A stretch of 64,000 bases of DNA from Oscillospiraceae bacterium (GTDB lineage: Bacteria; Bacillota; Clostridia; Oscillospirales; Ruminococcaceae): positions 4,109-68,108 of the forward strand of contig JAHZAU010000011.1 of the NCBI GenBank assembly GCA_019423755.1. The letters run 5' to 3'. The translations under genes were made by a program, and so were the position numbers. The notes under the pieces were generated by a model. That model saw nothing but the letters and a program-made list of their open reading frames with translations. It did no database searches and was not told the origin of the DNA. This document shows positions 1-8,763 of the stretch, in pieces (the first letter of the stretch is position 1; each line of letters begins with the position of its first letter).

Positions 1-1
1 G

Positions 2-940
2 ATGCCGCTGATCTCCTCCGACGAGCTGCTGGATTACGTACCCAGCGTCCGGGAGTTCTGCACGGTGGACGCCCTGCAGCTGCTCAACCTGGACAGCACC
101 AACATCCAGCCGGAGGACTGGCAGAAGATGGCCCGCGCCATCCAGGAAAACTACGACTCCTACGACGGTTTCGTCATCTGCCACGGCACCGACACCATGG
201 CCTACACGGCAGCCGCCCTTTCCTACCTGGTGCAGAACTCCCCTAAACCCATCGTCATCACCGGTGCCCAGAAGCCCATCGACCTGGAAATCACCGACGC
301 CAAGACAAACCTCCTGGATTCCCTCTGCTTTGCCTGCCACCCCCAGGCCCACAACGTCAACCTGGTGTTTGACGGCAAGGTCATCGCCGGTACCCGGGCC
401 CGCAAGGTGCGCACCAAAAGCTACAACGCCTTCGACAGCCTCAACTTCCCCTACCTGGCCACCATCCGGGACGGGCAGGTCTTCTTCTACATCCAGGACA
501 GCTGCCCCTGCTCCTATCCCGCCTTTTACACGGCGGTGGACCCGCGGGTCTTCCTGCTGAAACTGACCCCCGGCATCAACCCGGACATCCTCCCCTTCCT
601 GGGGCAGCACTACGACGCCGTTATTTTAGAAAGCTACGGCGTGGGCGGCATCCCCAATGAAGAATGTCCCCGCAACTTCCTGTGCGAGGTGGAAAAGCTG
701 GTGGAACAGGGCATCATCGTGGTGATGACCACCCAGGTCATGCACGAAGGCAGCGACATGACCGTCTACCAGGTGGGCCATGTGGCCAAGGAGGTCTACG
801 GCGTCATGGAGTCCTTTGATATGAACCCCGAGTCTACCGTCACCAAGCTCATGTGGATTTTGGGCCAAACCCGGGACCCCAAGCGCATCCGCGCCATGTT
901 CTACACCACCATCAACCACGATATTTTGTTCCAGAAATAA
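2..940 (+). CDS. ansA: L-asparaginase, 5'-truncated by window edge
   Basis: Hydrolyses L-asparagine to aspartate and ammonia in the cytoplasm. The visible 312 residues carry the type I/II asparaginase signature GTDTM (about residues 62-66), whose Thr and Asp belong to the catalytic site, and the following GAQKP segment with its conserved Lys. The N-terminal glycine-rich TTGGT motif of the family is absent, so roughly 20 residues lie upstream of the window and the true start is not visible. No signal peptide can be judged. A strong hairpin terminator follows directly. Family assignment is secure; type I (cytoplasmic) is inferred. Confidence 0.9.
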   Translation: MPLISSDELLDYVPSVREFCTVDALQLLNLDSTNIQPEDWQKMARAIQENYDSYDGFVICHGTDTMAYTAAALSYLVQNSPKPIVITGAQKPIDLEITDAKTNLLDSLCFACHPQAHNVNLVFDGKVIAGTRARKVRTKSYNAFDSLNFPYLATIRDGQVFFYIQDSCPCSYPAFYTAVDPRVFLLKLTPGINPDILPFLGQHYDAVILESYGVGGIPNEECPRNFLCEVEKLVEQGIIVVMTTQVMHEGSDMTVYQVGHVAKEVYGVMESFDMNPESTVTKLMWILGQTRDPKRIRAMFYTTINHDILFQK

Positions 941-951
941 GCCGATACGCC

Positions 952-991
952 AAAACGCGCCCGCCCCGGGTTTCGGGGCTGGGCGCGTTTT
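952..991. terminator. Intrinsic terminator after ansA
   Basis: An 11-bp arm AAAACGCGCCC (952-962) pairs with GGGCGCGTTTT (981-991), with an additional inner CCCCG/CGGGG stem. T-runs are present on both strands, so it can serve ansA and the convergent HAD gene. Confidence 0.85.
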
Positions 992-1083
992 GACTGTGTG
1001 GATGAATCGGAAGGGGCAGGTCTGCCCTTCAAAAATGAAAACGAAACCGACGGCGCAAATTCTTCCGCTCACGGGAAGAAATT

Positions 1084-1803
1084 TTACGCCAGCGCCAGCC
1101 GGAGCGGCCAAGCCCCCTGCCGGACGGTCTCCCGCTCCGGGAAGACCTGCTGGTCCTGCCGCCAGATGCTTTCCACCACCCGGCGGACCTCCAGCATATC
1201 GTCCAGCACCGGCAGGCCGCAGCGTTCCAGACGGCGGCGGGACTGGTGCCCTCCGCTGTAAAGCAGGCAGCGGCAGCCCAGGGCCTGGGCGGTCTCCTGG
1301 TCGTGGTCGGTGTCCCCAATGAAGATGGCCTGGGTAAAGTCGATGCCGCTTTGCGCTGCAAACTGCTGGGCGCGCTGCACCTTTCCGGTGACCACCGTGC
1401 TGTCGGTGCCGATAATCTGCTCAAAATAATGGTCAATGCCCAGCGCCGCCGTGTGTTCCAGCAGCAGCTCCTGGCTGTGGGCCGAAACGATAAACTGCCG
1501 TACCCCCCGGCGGGCAAATTCCTCTAAGTTTTCCCGCACGCCCTGGGTCAGCTGTACCTTACCCTGACGGGCCACATAGCGGCGCATAAACTCCCGGCTC
1601 AGTTCGTCGTAGCTTTCCCGGGAAAAGTCGTAGCCGATCTCCTCGTAAAAAATACGGGGCGGGTGGGTAAAGTGGTCGCGGTAATACTCCTCCTCCAAGC
1701 GAGGCAGGCCGTGCTCCTGGTTGAGCTCGTTGTTGATCTGCGCCCCAAGGTAGGCGTCGTTTACCAAAGTTCCGTTAAAGTCCCAGATGATGATTTTTTC
1801 CAT
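1084..1803 (-). CDS. HAD-superfamily hydrolase with a DxN motif I
   Basis: Predicted cytoplasmic phosphatase of 239 residues related to phosphoglycolate phosphatase. Motif I is DFNGTL near the N-terminus, motif II the Ser in FIVSAH, and motif III/IV the GDTDHD segment near residue 190. The second Asp of the usual DxDGT, the general acid, is Asn here. This is known in a HAD subgroup, so activity should not be assumed lost. The start at 1803 is preceded by AAGGAGGG, and upstream in-frame residues lack support. It is divergent from niaR. The substrate is unknown. Confidence 0.8.
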   Translation of the reverse strand: MEKIIIWDFNGTLVNDAYLGAQINNELNQEHGLPRLEEEYYRDHFTHPPRIFYEEIGYDFSRESYDELSREFMRRYVARQGKVQLTQGVRENLEEFARRGVRQFIVSAHSQELLLEHTAALGIDHYFEQIIGTDSTVVTGKVQRAQQFAAQSGIDFTQAIFIGDTDHDQETAQALGCRCLLYSGGHQSRRRLERCGLPVLDDMLEVRRVVESIWRQDQQVFPERETVRQGAWPLRLALA

Positions 1804-1861
1804 GGCGTTCCCTCCTTGCCAAATGGTCTTGTCTTTTTCTTTTTTCTTTATCACACCTTTT

Positions 1862-1883
1862 ATGTTACCAGAACCAGCGAAAA
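1862..1883 (-). promoter_or_regulatory. Possible promoter of the HAD gene
   Basis: The -10 is TAACAT (1862-1867) with an upstream TGG extended element. A TTGTTT-like -35 lies 16 nt further upstream, just beyond the range given. The match is moderate. Confidence 0.4.
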
Positions 1884-1900
1884 AAACAAGCAATCCCTCT

Positions 1901-1937
1901 TTAAACCTTTGTTGGTTCTATGTTATGATGGAATCAT
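1901..1937 (+). promoter_or_regulatory. niaR promoter with overlapping dyad
   Basis: A TATGAT -10 (1924-1929) lies 17 nt after a weak TTAAAC -35 (1901-1906). The dyad ATGAT-N3-ATCAT (1925-1937) overlaps the -10 and start region and could be an autoregulatory site. The operator role is inference. Confidence 0.45.
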
Positions 1938-1958
1938 CAAAAAAGGAGGCGATCCCTC

Positions 1959-2477
1959 ATGCATTCCAACCAAAGACGGGAGGCGATCCTCCAGCTGCTG
2001 CTGGAAAACGACCAACCCATCAGTGCCACCGCCATCGCCCGGCAGTTCGGGGTCAGCCGGCAGATCATCGTGGGGGACATTGCGCTGTTGCGCGCCGCCG
2101 GCGAGGATATCTGCGCCACCCCCCGGGGCTATCTCCTTTCCCAGCACCGGGCGGAGGGCGTCCGGCAGACCATCGCCGCCTGCCACGACAACGACCAGCA
2201 GATGGCCCAGGAGCTATACTTGATTGTGGACAACGGCTGCTCGGTGCTGGACGTCACGGTGGACCACCCGGTTTACGGCCAGCTTTCCGGCCAGCTGCAC
2301 ATCTCCTCCCGCTACGACGCCGACCAGTTTTTGCAGACGCTGCGCCGCCACGAGGCGGAACCCCTTTCCCGGCTGACCGGCGGGGTGCATCTGCACACCA
2401 TCCTGGGGCGGGACGCCCAAAGCGTGGAGCGGGTGCTGGCCGCGCTGCGCCAGGCGGGCATCCTCTACGAAAAATAG
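1959..2477 (+). CDS. niaR: Transcription repressor NiaR (niacin-responsive)
   Basis: Represses NAD biosynthesis and niacin uptake genes in response to niacin. The 172-residue protein has an N-terminal winged helix (about 1-60, with the QFGVSRQTI-like recognition helix near 29-38) and a C-terminal 3H domain. His76, Glu85, His144 and His146 sit where the metal ligands of characterised NiaR proteins are expected. The start at 1959 follows AAAGGAGG with good spacing. It has its own terminator and no nad genes beside it, so its targets lie elsewhere. Autoregulation is possible from the upstream dyad. Confidence 0.88.
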   Translation: MHSNQRREAILQLLLENDQPISATAIARQFGVSRQIIVGDIALLRAAGEDICATPRGYLLSQHRAEGVRQTIAACHDNDQQMAQELYLIVDNGCSVLDVTVDHPVYGQLSGQLHISSRYDADQFLQTLRRHEAEPLSRLTGGVHLHTILGRDAQSVERVLAALRQAGILYEK

Positions 2478-2487
2478 CAGCAAAAAA

Positions 2488-2514
2488 GAGGCAGGAGCTC
2501 CTGCCTCTTTTTTT
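2488..2514. terminator. Bidirectional terminator between niaR and the PPC gene
   Basis: A perfect 10-bp palindromic stem GAGGCAGGAG/CTCCTGCCTC (2488-2507) is flanked by A6 on the left and T7 on the right, so it can stop transcripts from both sides. Confidence 0.9.
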
Positions 2515-2515
2515 G

Positions 2516-2950
2516 TTATTGTTTCGGGTTTAAAAACCGCAGCTGGCGGATACCCACTGGGCCCATCTCCCGCTGGATCTGTTCCGGCAGCACCGTCAGG
2601 AAGATCTCGGCGGTGACGCTGATGACCGCGCGGCTCAGATGCCCCGCCCAGCACTCGCCGGTTTGGGTATTGCCCAGCACCGCGTGCAGATGCAGGTAAG
2701 GCTCCTCCCCCTGGCGGGTGATATTGCCGGTCAGGGACGCGATCTCGTAGCAGCCGCGGCATTCCCGGGTGTGGTAGATCTTGGTCTGCGGGTCAAAAAC
2801 CCCGATCTCCGCCTCTCCCACGGCTCCCAGGCCATTTAGCTGCGCCAGAGCCACCTGTTCCTGGCGGCAGAGGGTCTGGACGGAGGAAAGGATCTCCTCC
2901 CCCGGGTCCAGCCGCAGCACAAAGGTATCGCCAAAACGCTCGTATTGCAT
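2516..2950 (-). CDS. PPC (DUF296) domain protein
   Basis: A 144-residue single-domain protein of the plants-and-prokaryotes-conserved (PPC/DUF296) family. The hallmark YLHLHAVLG segment supplies the His pair that binds metal in solved family members. Bacterial PPC proteins form trimers; their role is not settled, and some bind DNA. The start at 2950 follows AAGGAGG, whereas the longer upstream reading frame overlaps the previous gene and lacks a ribosome site. It is the last gene of the mrp-minD-minD-PPC operon, which suggests a link to metal or Fe-S handling. That link is inference. Confidence 0.8.
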   Translation of the reverse strand: MQYERFGDTFVLRLDPGEEILSSVQTLCRQEQVALAQLNGLGAVGEAEIGVFDPQTKIYHTRECRGCYEIASLTGNITRQGEEPYLHLHAVLGNTQTGECWAGHLSRAVISVTAEIFLTVLPEQIQREMGPVGIRQLRFLNPKQ

Positions 2951-2976
2951 GTTGTTTCCTCCTTGGGGCAAGCCCG

Positions 2977-3891
2977 TTATACCATCTCCATGTCCATCTG
3001 CTCCATGACCTTCCAGAACACGTCCCGCAGCTTCTGGGCAGCGATGGACGCCGGATATTCGGTCAGGGTGCGGCCGTGGTTGATGGCCTTGATGGTCAGC
3101 GGGTCGTTGGGCACCTGGCCCAGCACCATCACCCGGTTCTGGCCGCACCAGGAGAGGATCTCCTGGGTACAGGCCGGGACAAGGTCCGCCTTATTGATGC
3201 AGACGGCAAAGGGGGTCTGGCCCCGGCGCAGCACCTGCACCATCCGTTCCAGGTCGCACAGCGCCGAGCGGCTGGGCTCGGTGACCAGCAGCACGAAGTC
3301 CGCCCCGTCTATGGCCGCCAGCACCGCCGAACCGATGCCCGGGCTGCCGTCGATGATGGCCAGCTTTTCCCCGCGGGTGTGGGCCTGAAGCAGCTCCTTC
3401 ACCCGGGCTACCAGCCGGCCGGAGTTGCCCGCTCCGGTGCGCAGCTGGGCGGTGGAGAAGATGCCCTGGGGCGTTTCCACCACCCGGCAGTTGCCCAGCA
3501 CCTGGTCGATCATCTTGATGGCCTTGTTGCCCTCGTCGTCCACCGGGCACTGGTATTCGCAGACGCCGCAGCCGTCGCACTGATAAGGGTTGACCACGCT
3601 GTTGCGCACCGCCCCGAAACGGCAGTTCTGCTCGCAGCGGCCGCAGTGGATGCAGCGGGACTGGTTGATTACCGCCCGGCGTCCGGCGCGGTATTCCTCC
3701 TCCAGGAGGGTCTTGCCCTGGGAAAACACCAGGTGCAGGTTGCAGGCATCCACGTCGCAGTCGGCAAAAGCCACCGCGTGGGCCGCCCCCGGGGTGGGGG
3801 GCACCAGCTCCTGCGCCAGCATGACAAAGGACGCCGCCACCGTGGTCTTGCCGGTGCCGCCTTTGCCGCTGAGCAGTACCAATTGCTTCAT
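2977..3891 (-). CDS. MinD-superfamily ATPase with inserted ferredoxin domain (copy 2)
   Basis: A 304-residue P-loop ATPase of the COG1149 type. A deviant Walker A, SGKGGTGKT, lies at about residues 8-16. An inserted two-[4Fe-4S] ferredoxin domain is marked by CIHCGRCEQNC and CDGCGVCEYQCPV (about 80-115). A second switch region DGSPG and the LLVTEPS segment follow. Such proteins often occur in pairs in anaerobes and are thought to act in Fe-S or electron-carrier assembly, but no reaction is proven. The start is preceded by AAAGGAGGG. It is 13 nt downstream of its paralogue, so co-transcription is very likely. Confidence 0.85.
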   Translation of the reverse strand: MKQLVLLSGKGGTGKTTVAASFVMLAQELVPPTPGAAHAVAFADCDVDACNLHLVFSQGKTLLEEEYRAGRRAVINQSRCIHCGRCEQNCRFGAVRNSVVNPYQCDGCGVCEYQCPVDDEGNKAIKMIDQVLGNCRVVETPQGIFSTAQLRTGAGNSGRLVARVKELLQAHTRGEKLAIIDGSPGIGSAVLAAIDGADFVLLVTEPSRSALCDLERMVQVLRRGQTPFAVCINKADLVPACTQEILSWCGQNRVMVLGQVPNDPLTIKAINHGRTLTEYPASIAAQKLRDVFWKVMEQMDMEMV

Positions 3892-3904
3892 CCCGGACCC
3901 TCCT

Positions 3905-4741
3905 TTACTCTCGATGTGCCGCCGCCTGGGTGTTTTTCAGGATGCGGCGGAAGATTTTCTCGTATTCCGGCAGCCGGGCCGCGATGCGGCCTTCGGCGTT
4001 GTTGCGGGCCAGCTCCTCGCTGTAAGGGATCTCGCCCAGCACCGGCACATGGTTTTTGCGGCAGAAGGTCTTGGCGTAGTTGCGCACGTCATAGGACTTG
4101 TTGATGACGATGCCCAGGGGCTTGTTGTGCAGCCGTACCAGGTCGTAGACCATCTCCATATCGTGCATGCCAAACAGGGTCGGCTCCACCACCAGCACGC
4201 ACAGCTCGGCGTCCCGGATGGACTGGATCACCTGCCCGGAGCAGCCGGGCGGGCAGTCGAACACCACGTCCGGCTCCTGGCGCACCTGCTCCTGCAGCTG
4301 GCGGATCACCTCGGCGCTGCTGCATTCCCCCAGGGTCATGCAGCCGGACACCACCCGTACCCCGCCGCTGCTGCCCTGCTCGATCTCTCCCACCAGGTAG
4401 GCGGTCTCCTCCACCGCCTGCCGGGGGCAGACCATCCGGCAGCCGCTGCAGTGGTGGCAGCGCGGGTCGTGGACCACGATCTTGCCGCCGCGCATCTCCA
4501 ACGCGTCATGCTGGCAGAAATCCACACACCGGCCGCAGCCGTCGCAGCGGGACTCGTCGATGCGCGGCACCGGCACCGAGACCAGGCGGCGCTGCTTCTG
4601 CTCCAACGGCAGGAACAGCCCTCCGTTGGGAGCTTCTACGTCGCAGTCGACGTAAACGGCATCCTGCTGAACATACGCCAAATTTACACTGACAAAGGTC
4701 TTTCCTGTTCCGCCCTTTCCGCTGAGAACCGCAATTTTCAT
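3905..4741 (-). CDS. MinD-superfamily ATPase with inserted ferredoxin domain (copy 1)
   Basis: A 278-residue paralogue of the next gene. Walker A is SGKGGTGKT at about residues 7-15. Ferredoxin motifs CDGCGRCVDFC and CHHCSGCRMVCP (about 66-110) should bind two [4Fe-4S] clusters. FDCPPGCSG forms the switch II-like segment. It lacks the membrane-targeting helix of true MinD, so a role in division is unlikely. The ribosome site GGAAGGGAGG precedes the start. It follows mrp after about 110 nt. The pair may be a heterodimer that couples ATP hydrolysis to Fe-S cluster or electron transfer; this is inference from family and context. Confidence 0.85.
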   Translation of the reverse strand: MKIAVLSGKGGTGKTFVSVNLAYVQQDAVYVDCDVEAPNGGLFLPLEQKQRRLVSVPVPRIDESRCDGCGRCVDFCQHDALEMRGGKIVVHDPRCHHCSGCRMVCPRQAVEETAYLVGEIEQGSSGGVRVVSGCMTLGECSSAEVIRQLQEQVRQEPDVVFDCPPGCSGQVIQSIRDAELCVLVVEPTLFGMHDMEMVYDLVRLHNKPLGIVINKSYDVRNYAKTFCRKNHVPVLGEIPYSEELARNNAEGRIAARLPEYEKIFRRILKNTQAAAHRE

Positions 4742-4850
4742 TGACAGCGCCTCCCTTCCTATTTATTCCTTTGGCGGTTTCATTCCAGATAGCACACAGG
4801 CCCGTCGAACCTGGGGGACCCAGGGGACGGGCTTGTATTGGTTCCTGCCG

Positions 4851-5711
4851 TTATTCTTCTCTTTGGCGGCAGGGGAAGGCCTCCAGCGCGCAGGCGGCGC
4901 CTTCCAGGTAGTCGGCCTCCATCTCTTCGATGCGGCCCTGGTCACACAGCTCGGCCAGCTTGGGGTCGATGGGCATGCGGCCCAGCACCGGCAGGCCAAA
5001 CTCGGCGGCAGCCTCGGCCACCTTGCTGGGGCCAAAGAGCTGGATCTCCTTGCCGCAGTCGGGGCAGACCAGATAGCTCATATTCTCCACCAGACCGATG
5101 ACCGGGATGTTCATCAGACGGGCCATATTCAGCGCCTTTTTGACGATCATGGACACCAGGTCCTGCGGGGAGGTTACAATAACGATGCCGTCCAGCGGCA
5201 GGGACTGGAACACGGTCAGCGGCACGTCGCCGGTTCCCGGAGGCATATCCACAAACATATAGTCCACGTCGCCCCAGATCACATCGGTCCAGAACTGCTT
5301 CACGGTACCGGCGATGATCGGTCCGCGCCAGACCACCGGGTTTTCCGGGTTTTCCAGCAGCAGGTTCACCGACATGACCTTGATGCCCTCGGGGCTCAGA
5401 CGGGGCAGGATGCCGTTTTCGTCCCCTTCGGCCCGACCGGTGATGCCGAACATTTTGGGGATGGAGGGGCCGGTAATATCTGCGTCCAGGATAGCGGTGC
5501 TGCATCCCTGACGGTTCATCAATACAGCCAGGGAACCGGTGACCATAGATTTGCCTACGCCGCCTTTTCCGCTGACCACGCCGATGATCTTTTTCACATG
5601 GCTTTGGCTGTTGCCCGGCTCCAGGAAGCTGGTTTTCTTCTGCGAGCCGCAGCTGCCCGAGTGGGGGCAGGTGGAGCAGTTATGGGTGCAGCCGTTAGGT
5701 GTTTCGCTCAT
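4851..5711 (-). CDS. mrp: Mrp/NBP35-type Fe-S cluster carrier ATPase
   Basis: A 286-residue ApbC/Nbp35 family protein that binds and transfers [4Fe-4S] clusters. An N-terminal Cys cluster (C8, C12, C15, C21) precedes the ATPase domain. The deviant Walker A SGKGGVGKS, the DMPPGTGD switch and the C-terminal bridging motif CPDCG follow, so all expected ligands are present. I chose the ATG at 5711 because AAAGGAG lies 9 nt upstream; the in-frame ATG at 5720 abuts that site. It is the first gene of the operon with two ferredoxin-domain ATPases and a PPC protein. It has its own promoter and a dyad downstream of it. Confidence 0.9.
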   Translation of the reverse strand: MSETPNGCTHNCSTCPHSGSCGSQKKTSFLEPGNSQSHVKKIIGVVSGKGGVGKSMVTGSLAVLMNRQGCSTAILDADITGPSIPKMFGITGRAEGDENGILPRLSPEGIKVMSVNLLLENPENPVVWRGPIIAGTVKQFWTDVIWGDVDYMFVDMPPGTGDVPLTVFQSLPLDGIVIVTSPQDLVSMIVKKALNMARLMNIPVIGLVENMSYLVCPDCGKEIQLFGPSKVAEAAAEFGLPVLGRMPIDPKLAELCDQGRIEEMEADYLEGAACALEAFPCRQREE

Positions 5712-5768
5712 GGGGGTCATCTCCTTTTTGGATTGCCGACGCCGCCGCATGGGCGGACCCGCTTTTGG

Positions 5769-5784
5769 GTTAAATCGGTTTAAC
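5769..5784. promoter_or_regulatory. Imperfect palindrome at the mrp transcription start
   Basis: GTTAAATC/GGTTTAAC, a 16-bp near-perfect palindrome (7 of 8 pairs), lies immediately downstream of the mrp -10 at about +1 to +16, the usual place for a repressor operator. The cognate regulator is unknown; an Rrf2/IscR-type factor would suit the context. Confidence 0.4.
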
Positions 5785-5790
5785 AGATTT

Positions 5791-5819
5791 ATTATAGCCT
5801 CTTTTTTCCCCCTCTGCAA
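5791..5819 (-). promoter_or_regulatory. Promoter of the mrp operon
   Basis: A perfect -10 TATAAT (5791-5796 on the minus strand) sits 17 nt from a weak -35 TTGCAG (5814-5819). It drives mrp and the three genes after it. Confidence 0.6.
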
Positions 5820-5999
5820 CGGGGATTTTTTCTGGTCTGTCTGGCCCGTTGGGGCCCTTTGCTTTGCCGAACGGGCTAGAATGAGGCTGGGGGCGGCTGG
5901 CGCTGCCGGCGGGAGATTCTCTTCTTTTCCTGCATTTTGCTGCATATTTTGGATGTTTTGCATAAATTTTAAACTTTTATTGGGGGATTATAGGGAAGA

Positions 6000-6028
6000 T
6001 TGACATTGTCCTCTCCTTTGGTTATAAT
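6000..6028 (+). promoter_or_regulatory. Consensus sigma-A promoter of glyA
   Basis: TTGACA (6000-6005), a 17-nt spacer and TATAAT (6023-6028) match the consensus exactly. The expected start point (about 6035) coincides with an in-frame ATG 75 nt upstream of the preferred glyA start. The rest of the 398-nt gap 5712-6109 holds only this promoter, the mrp promoter and the glyA leader. Confidence 0.85.
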
Positions 6029-6109
6029 CCAGGTATGAGCGCTGCTTTCCCGGAGGTTTGGAGGAAGCAGTATCCACCAGATTTTAAAAATGTTAGGAGG
6101 AACTTTGCT

Positions 6110-7354
<1,245 letters not shown>

Positions 7355-7364
7355 CCGCTATCAC

Positions 7365-7403
7365 AAAAACCCCCGGCAGGCGGTCGGCCTGCCAGGGGTT
7401 TTT
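7365..7403. terminator. Bidirectional terminator, glyA / double-cubane protein
   Basis: A 16-bp stem with one mismatch runs from AAAAACCCCC to AGGGGTTTTT around a CGGTCGG loop. A-run and T-run flanks allow it to terminate both convergent genes. Confidence 0.9.
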
Positions 7404-7410
7404 GTTTTGA

Positions 7411-8559
7411 TTACAGCATCTCCAAAAAGGCCGCCAGGCGGGTGTTCAGCTGCCCGGCATCCGAGTGGGAATAGTCGGTCTCCAGGCACAGATACGGCAC
7501 ACCCAGCTCCTTTGCCAGCTCATGCACCGCAAAGGATTCCACAGTATAGGGGTGACAGGTCTGCAGGGTCACGTCTACAATGCCGTCGATGTGGTATTCC
7601 TCCACCAGGCGGTGCAGCAGCTCCATGCGGCGGGGGTTGGGGTCCATCATGGCGCAGCCGATGGTCAGATAGTACCGGGCCAGCTCCTGATACAGGTCGG
7701 GGGCGTCCTCCGCCGGCAGGTCCGCCAGCGGCTTCAAGCCGGTGCAGTTTTCAAAGCAGACCACCACGCCGCCGTTTTTCTCTACGGCGCCCACCGTCTT
7801 TTCCAGCACGCCGCCCAGCGGGCAGCCGGTGATCAAGATCCGGCAGTCCCCCTTTTTCACCGGGGAGGTCTCCTGCTGCCGGAGCGCCGCTTCCAGCTGC
7901 TCCAGCTCCTGGATCTTCTCCTCCAAATCAAAGCAGAAGCCCGCGCTGTCCAGCACATGGTACAGGTCCCGGCCCTTCATGGGAGGCGGGGTCTGCTTCT
8001 GCAGCGCCTGGATGCGGCCCAAAGCCCGGCGCAGGCGGTTGCGGCCGGTTACTGCTTTGCGCAGCTTTTCCTCGGTAATATCGGCGCCGAAGCGCTTCTC
8101 CAAATACGCTCCAAACAGCCGCAGCTCCTTTTCCCACATGACCATGGCATAAGGCCGGGTGACCCCTTGGGGCACCTGAAGGATGTAGGTCTCTTTGGTT
8201 TCGCCCAGAATCTCGTACATCTTCTTTTTGCCGTCGCAGGTGGTCTCCCCGATGACCAGGTCGGTCAGGCGGACATAGGGGTTTGCCCGGCTGAGGATAT
8301 CGCCGTAGCTTGCCTTAATGAGCGGGCAAAGGTTGCGGGGCAGGTCGATCTCTGCGTCGTTGATGTGTTCCTCGGTGACGCTGGTCAGGCTGATGGGGCA
8401 GACCCCTGCCGCTTCCAGCAGTTCCACCGGCGTATAGCTGCAAAAATACCCCGCCAGCGGCCGGCCGGCCTGTTTTTGCCGGGCCGCCGTCTCCCAGCCG
8501 GTTTGGCGGGCGGCAGCAAAGGCGGAAAAATCAAGAGATGTGACCGATTCCTGAAGCAT
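7411..8559 (-). CDS. Double-cubane-cluster protein / 2-hydroxyacyl-CoA dehydratase D family (copy 1)
   Basis: A 382-residue member of the HgdB/BadD (2-hydroxyacyl-CoA dehydratase D component) superfamily. It is closest to the double-cubane-cluster anaerobic reductases, which bind an unusual [8Fe-9S] cluster and reduce small molecules with ATP-driven electrons. Conserved segments are YFCSYTPVELL (C40), C54, NLCPLIKASYG (C78), GETTCDGKKKMYE (C108) and ITGCPLGG (C246). No activase ATPase of the YjiL/HgdC type is nearby, so the electron donor must be encoded elsewhere. It is divergent from a paralogue (8764). The start follows AAAGGGG. The physiological substrate is unknown. Confidence 0.82.
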   Translation of the reverse strand: MLQESVTSLDFSAFAAARQTGWETAARQKQAGRPLAGYFCSYTPVELLEAAGVCPISLTSVTEEHINDAEIDLPRNLCPLIKASYGDILSRANPYVRLTDLVIGETTCDGKKKMYEILGETKETYILQVPQGVTRPYAMVMWEKELRLFGAYLEKRFGADITEEKLRKAVTGRNRLRRALGRIQALQKQTPPPMKGRDLYHVLDSAGFCFDLEEKIQELEQLEAALRQQETSPVKKGDCRILITGCPLGGVLEKTVGAVEKNGGVVVCFENCTGLKPLADLPAEDAPDLYQELARYYLTIGCAMMDPNPRRMELLHRLVEEYHIDGIVDVTLQTCHPYTVESFAVHELAKELGVPYLCLETDYSHSDAGQLNTRLAAFLEML

Positions 8560-8583
8560 ATTCGCTTCCCCTTTCTGTATCTT

Positions 8584-8608
8584 GGTATGACAATATCCTA
8601 ATCATACC
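8584..8608 (-). promoter_or_regulatory. Inverted repeat in the promoter region of the copy 1 gene
   Basis: GGTATGA (8584-8590) and TCATACC (8602-8608) form a perfect 7-bp inverted repeat. Read on the minus strand it contains TATGATTAGG, close to the TATCATTAGG that forms the -10 region of the divergent gene. It may be a shared operator. Confidence 0.4.
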
Positions 8609-8690
8609 TTATCTTCGGGCGAAAAGGTAGCGCAATCGGCAAATATGGAAGAAATCAATCGAAACCCATCGATGGATAGATACTTTCAAT

Positions 8691-8719
8691 TTGTTCAGCA
8701 TTTTGGCGAGTGTTATCAT
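8691..8719 (+). promoter_or_regulatory. Promoter of the copy 2 double-cubane gene
   Basis: TTGTTC (8691-8696), a 17-nt spacer and TATCAT (8714-8719) form a plausible sigma-A promoter. The strong ribosome site AAAGGAGG follows before the ATG at 8764. Confidence 0.55.
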
Positions 8720-8763
8720 TAGGCTAACTGGTCCATCGACGATTCAAAAAGGAGGCAGGTCAT

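Noticed and set aside
4745..4850. Possible short gene or attenuator between mrp and the MinD-like gene
   Set aside because: Only a six-codon ATG frame is present and the GCCCGTC/GACGGGC hairpin has no U-run. No support for a gene.
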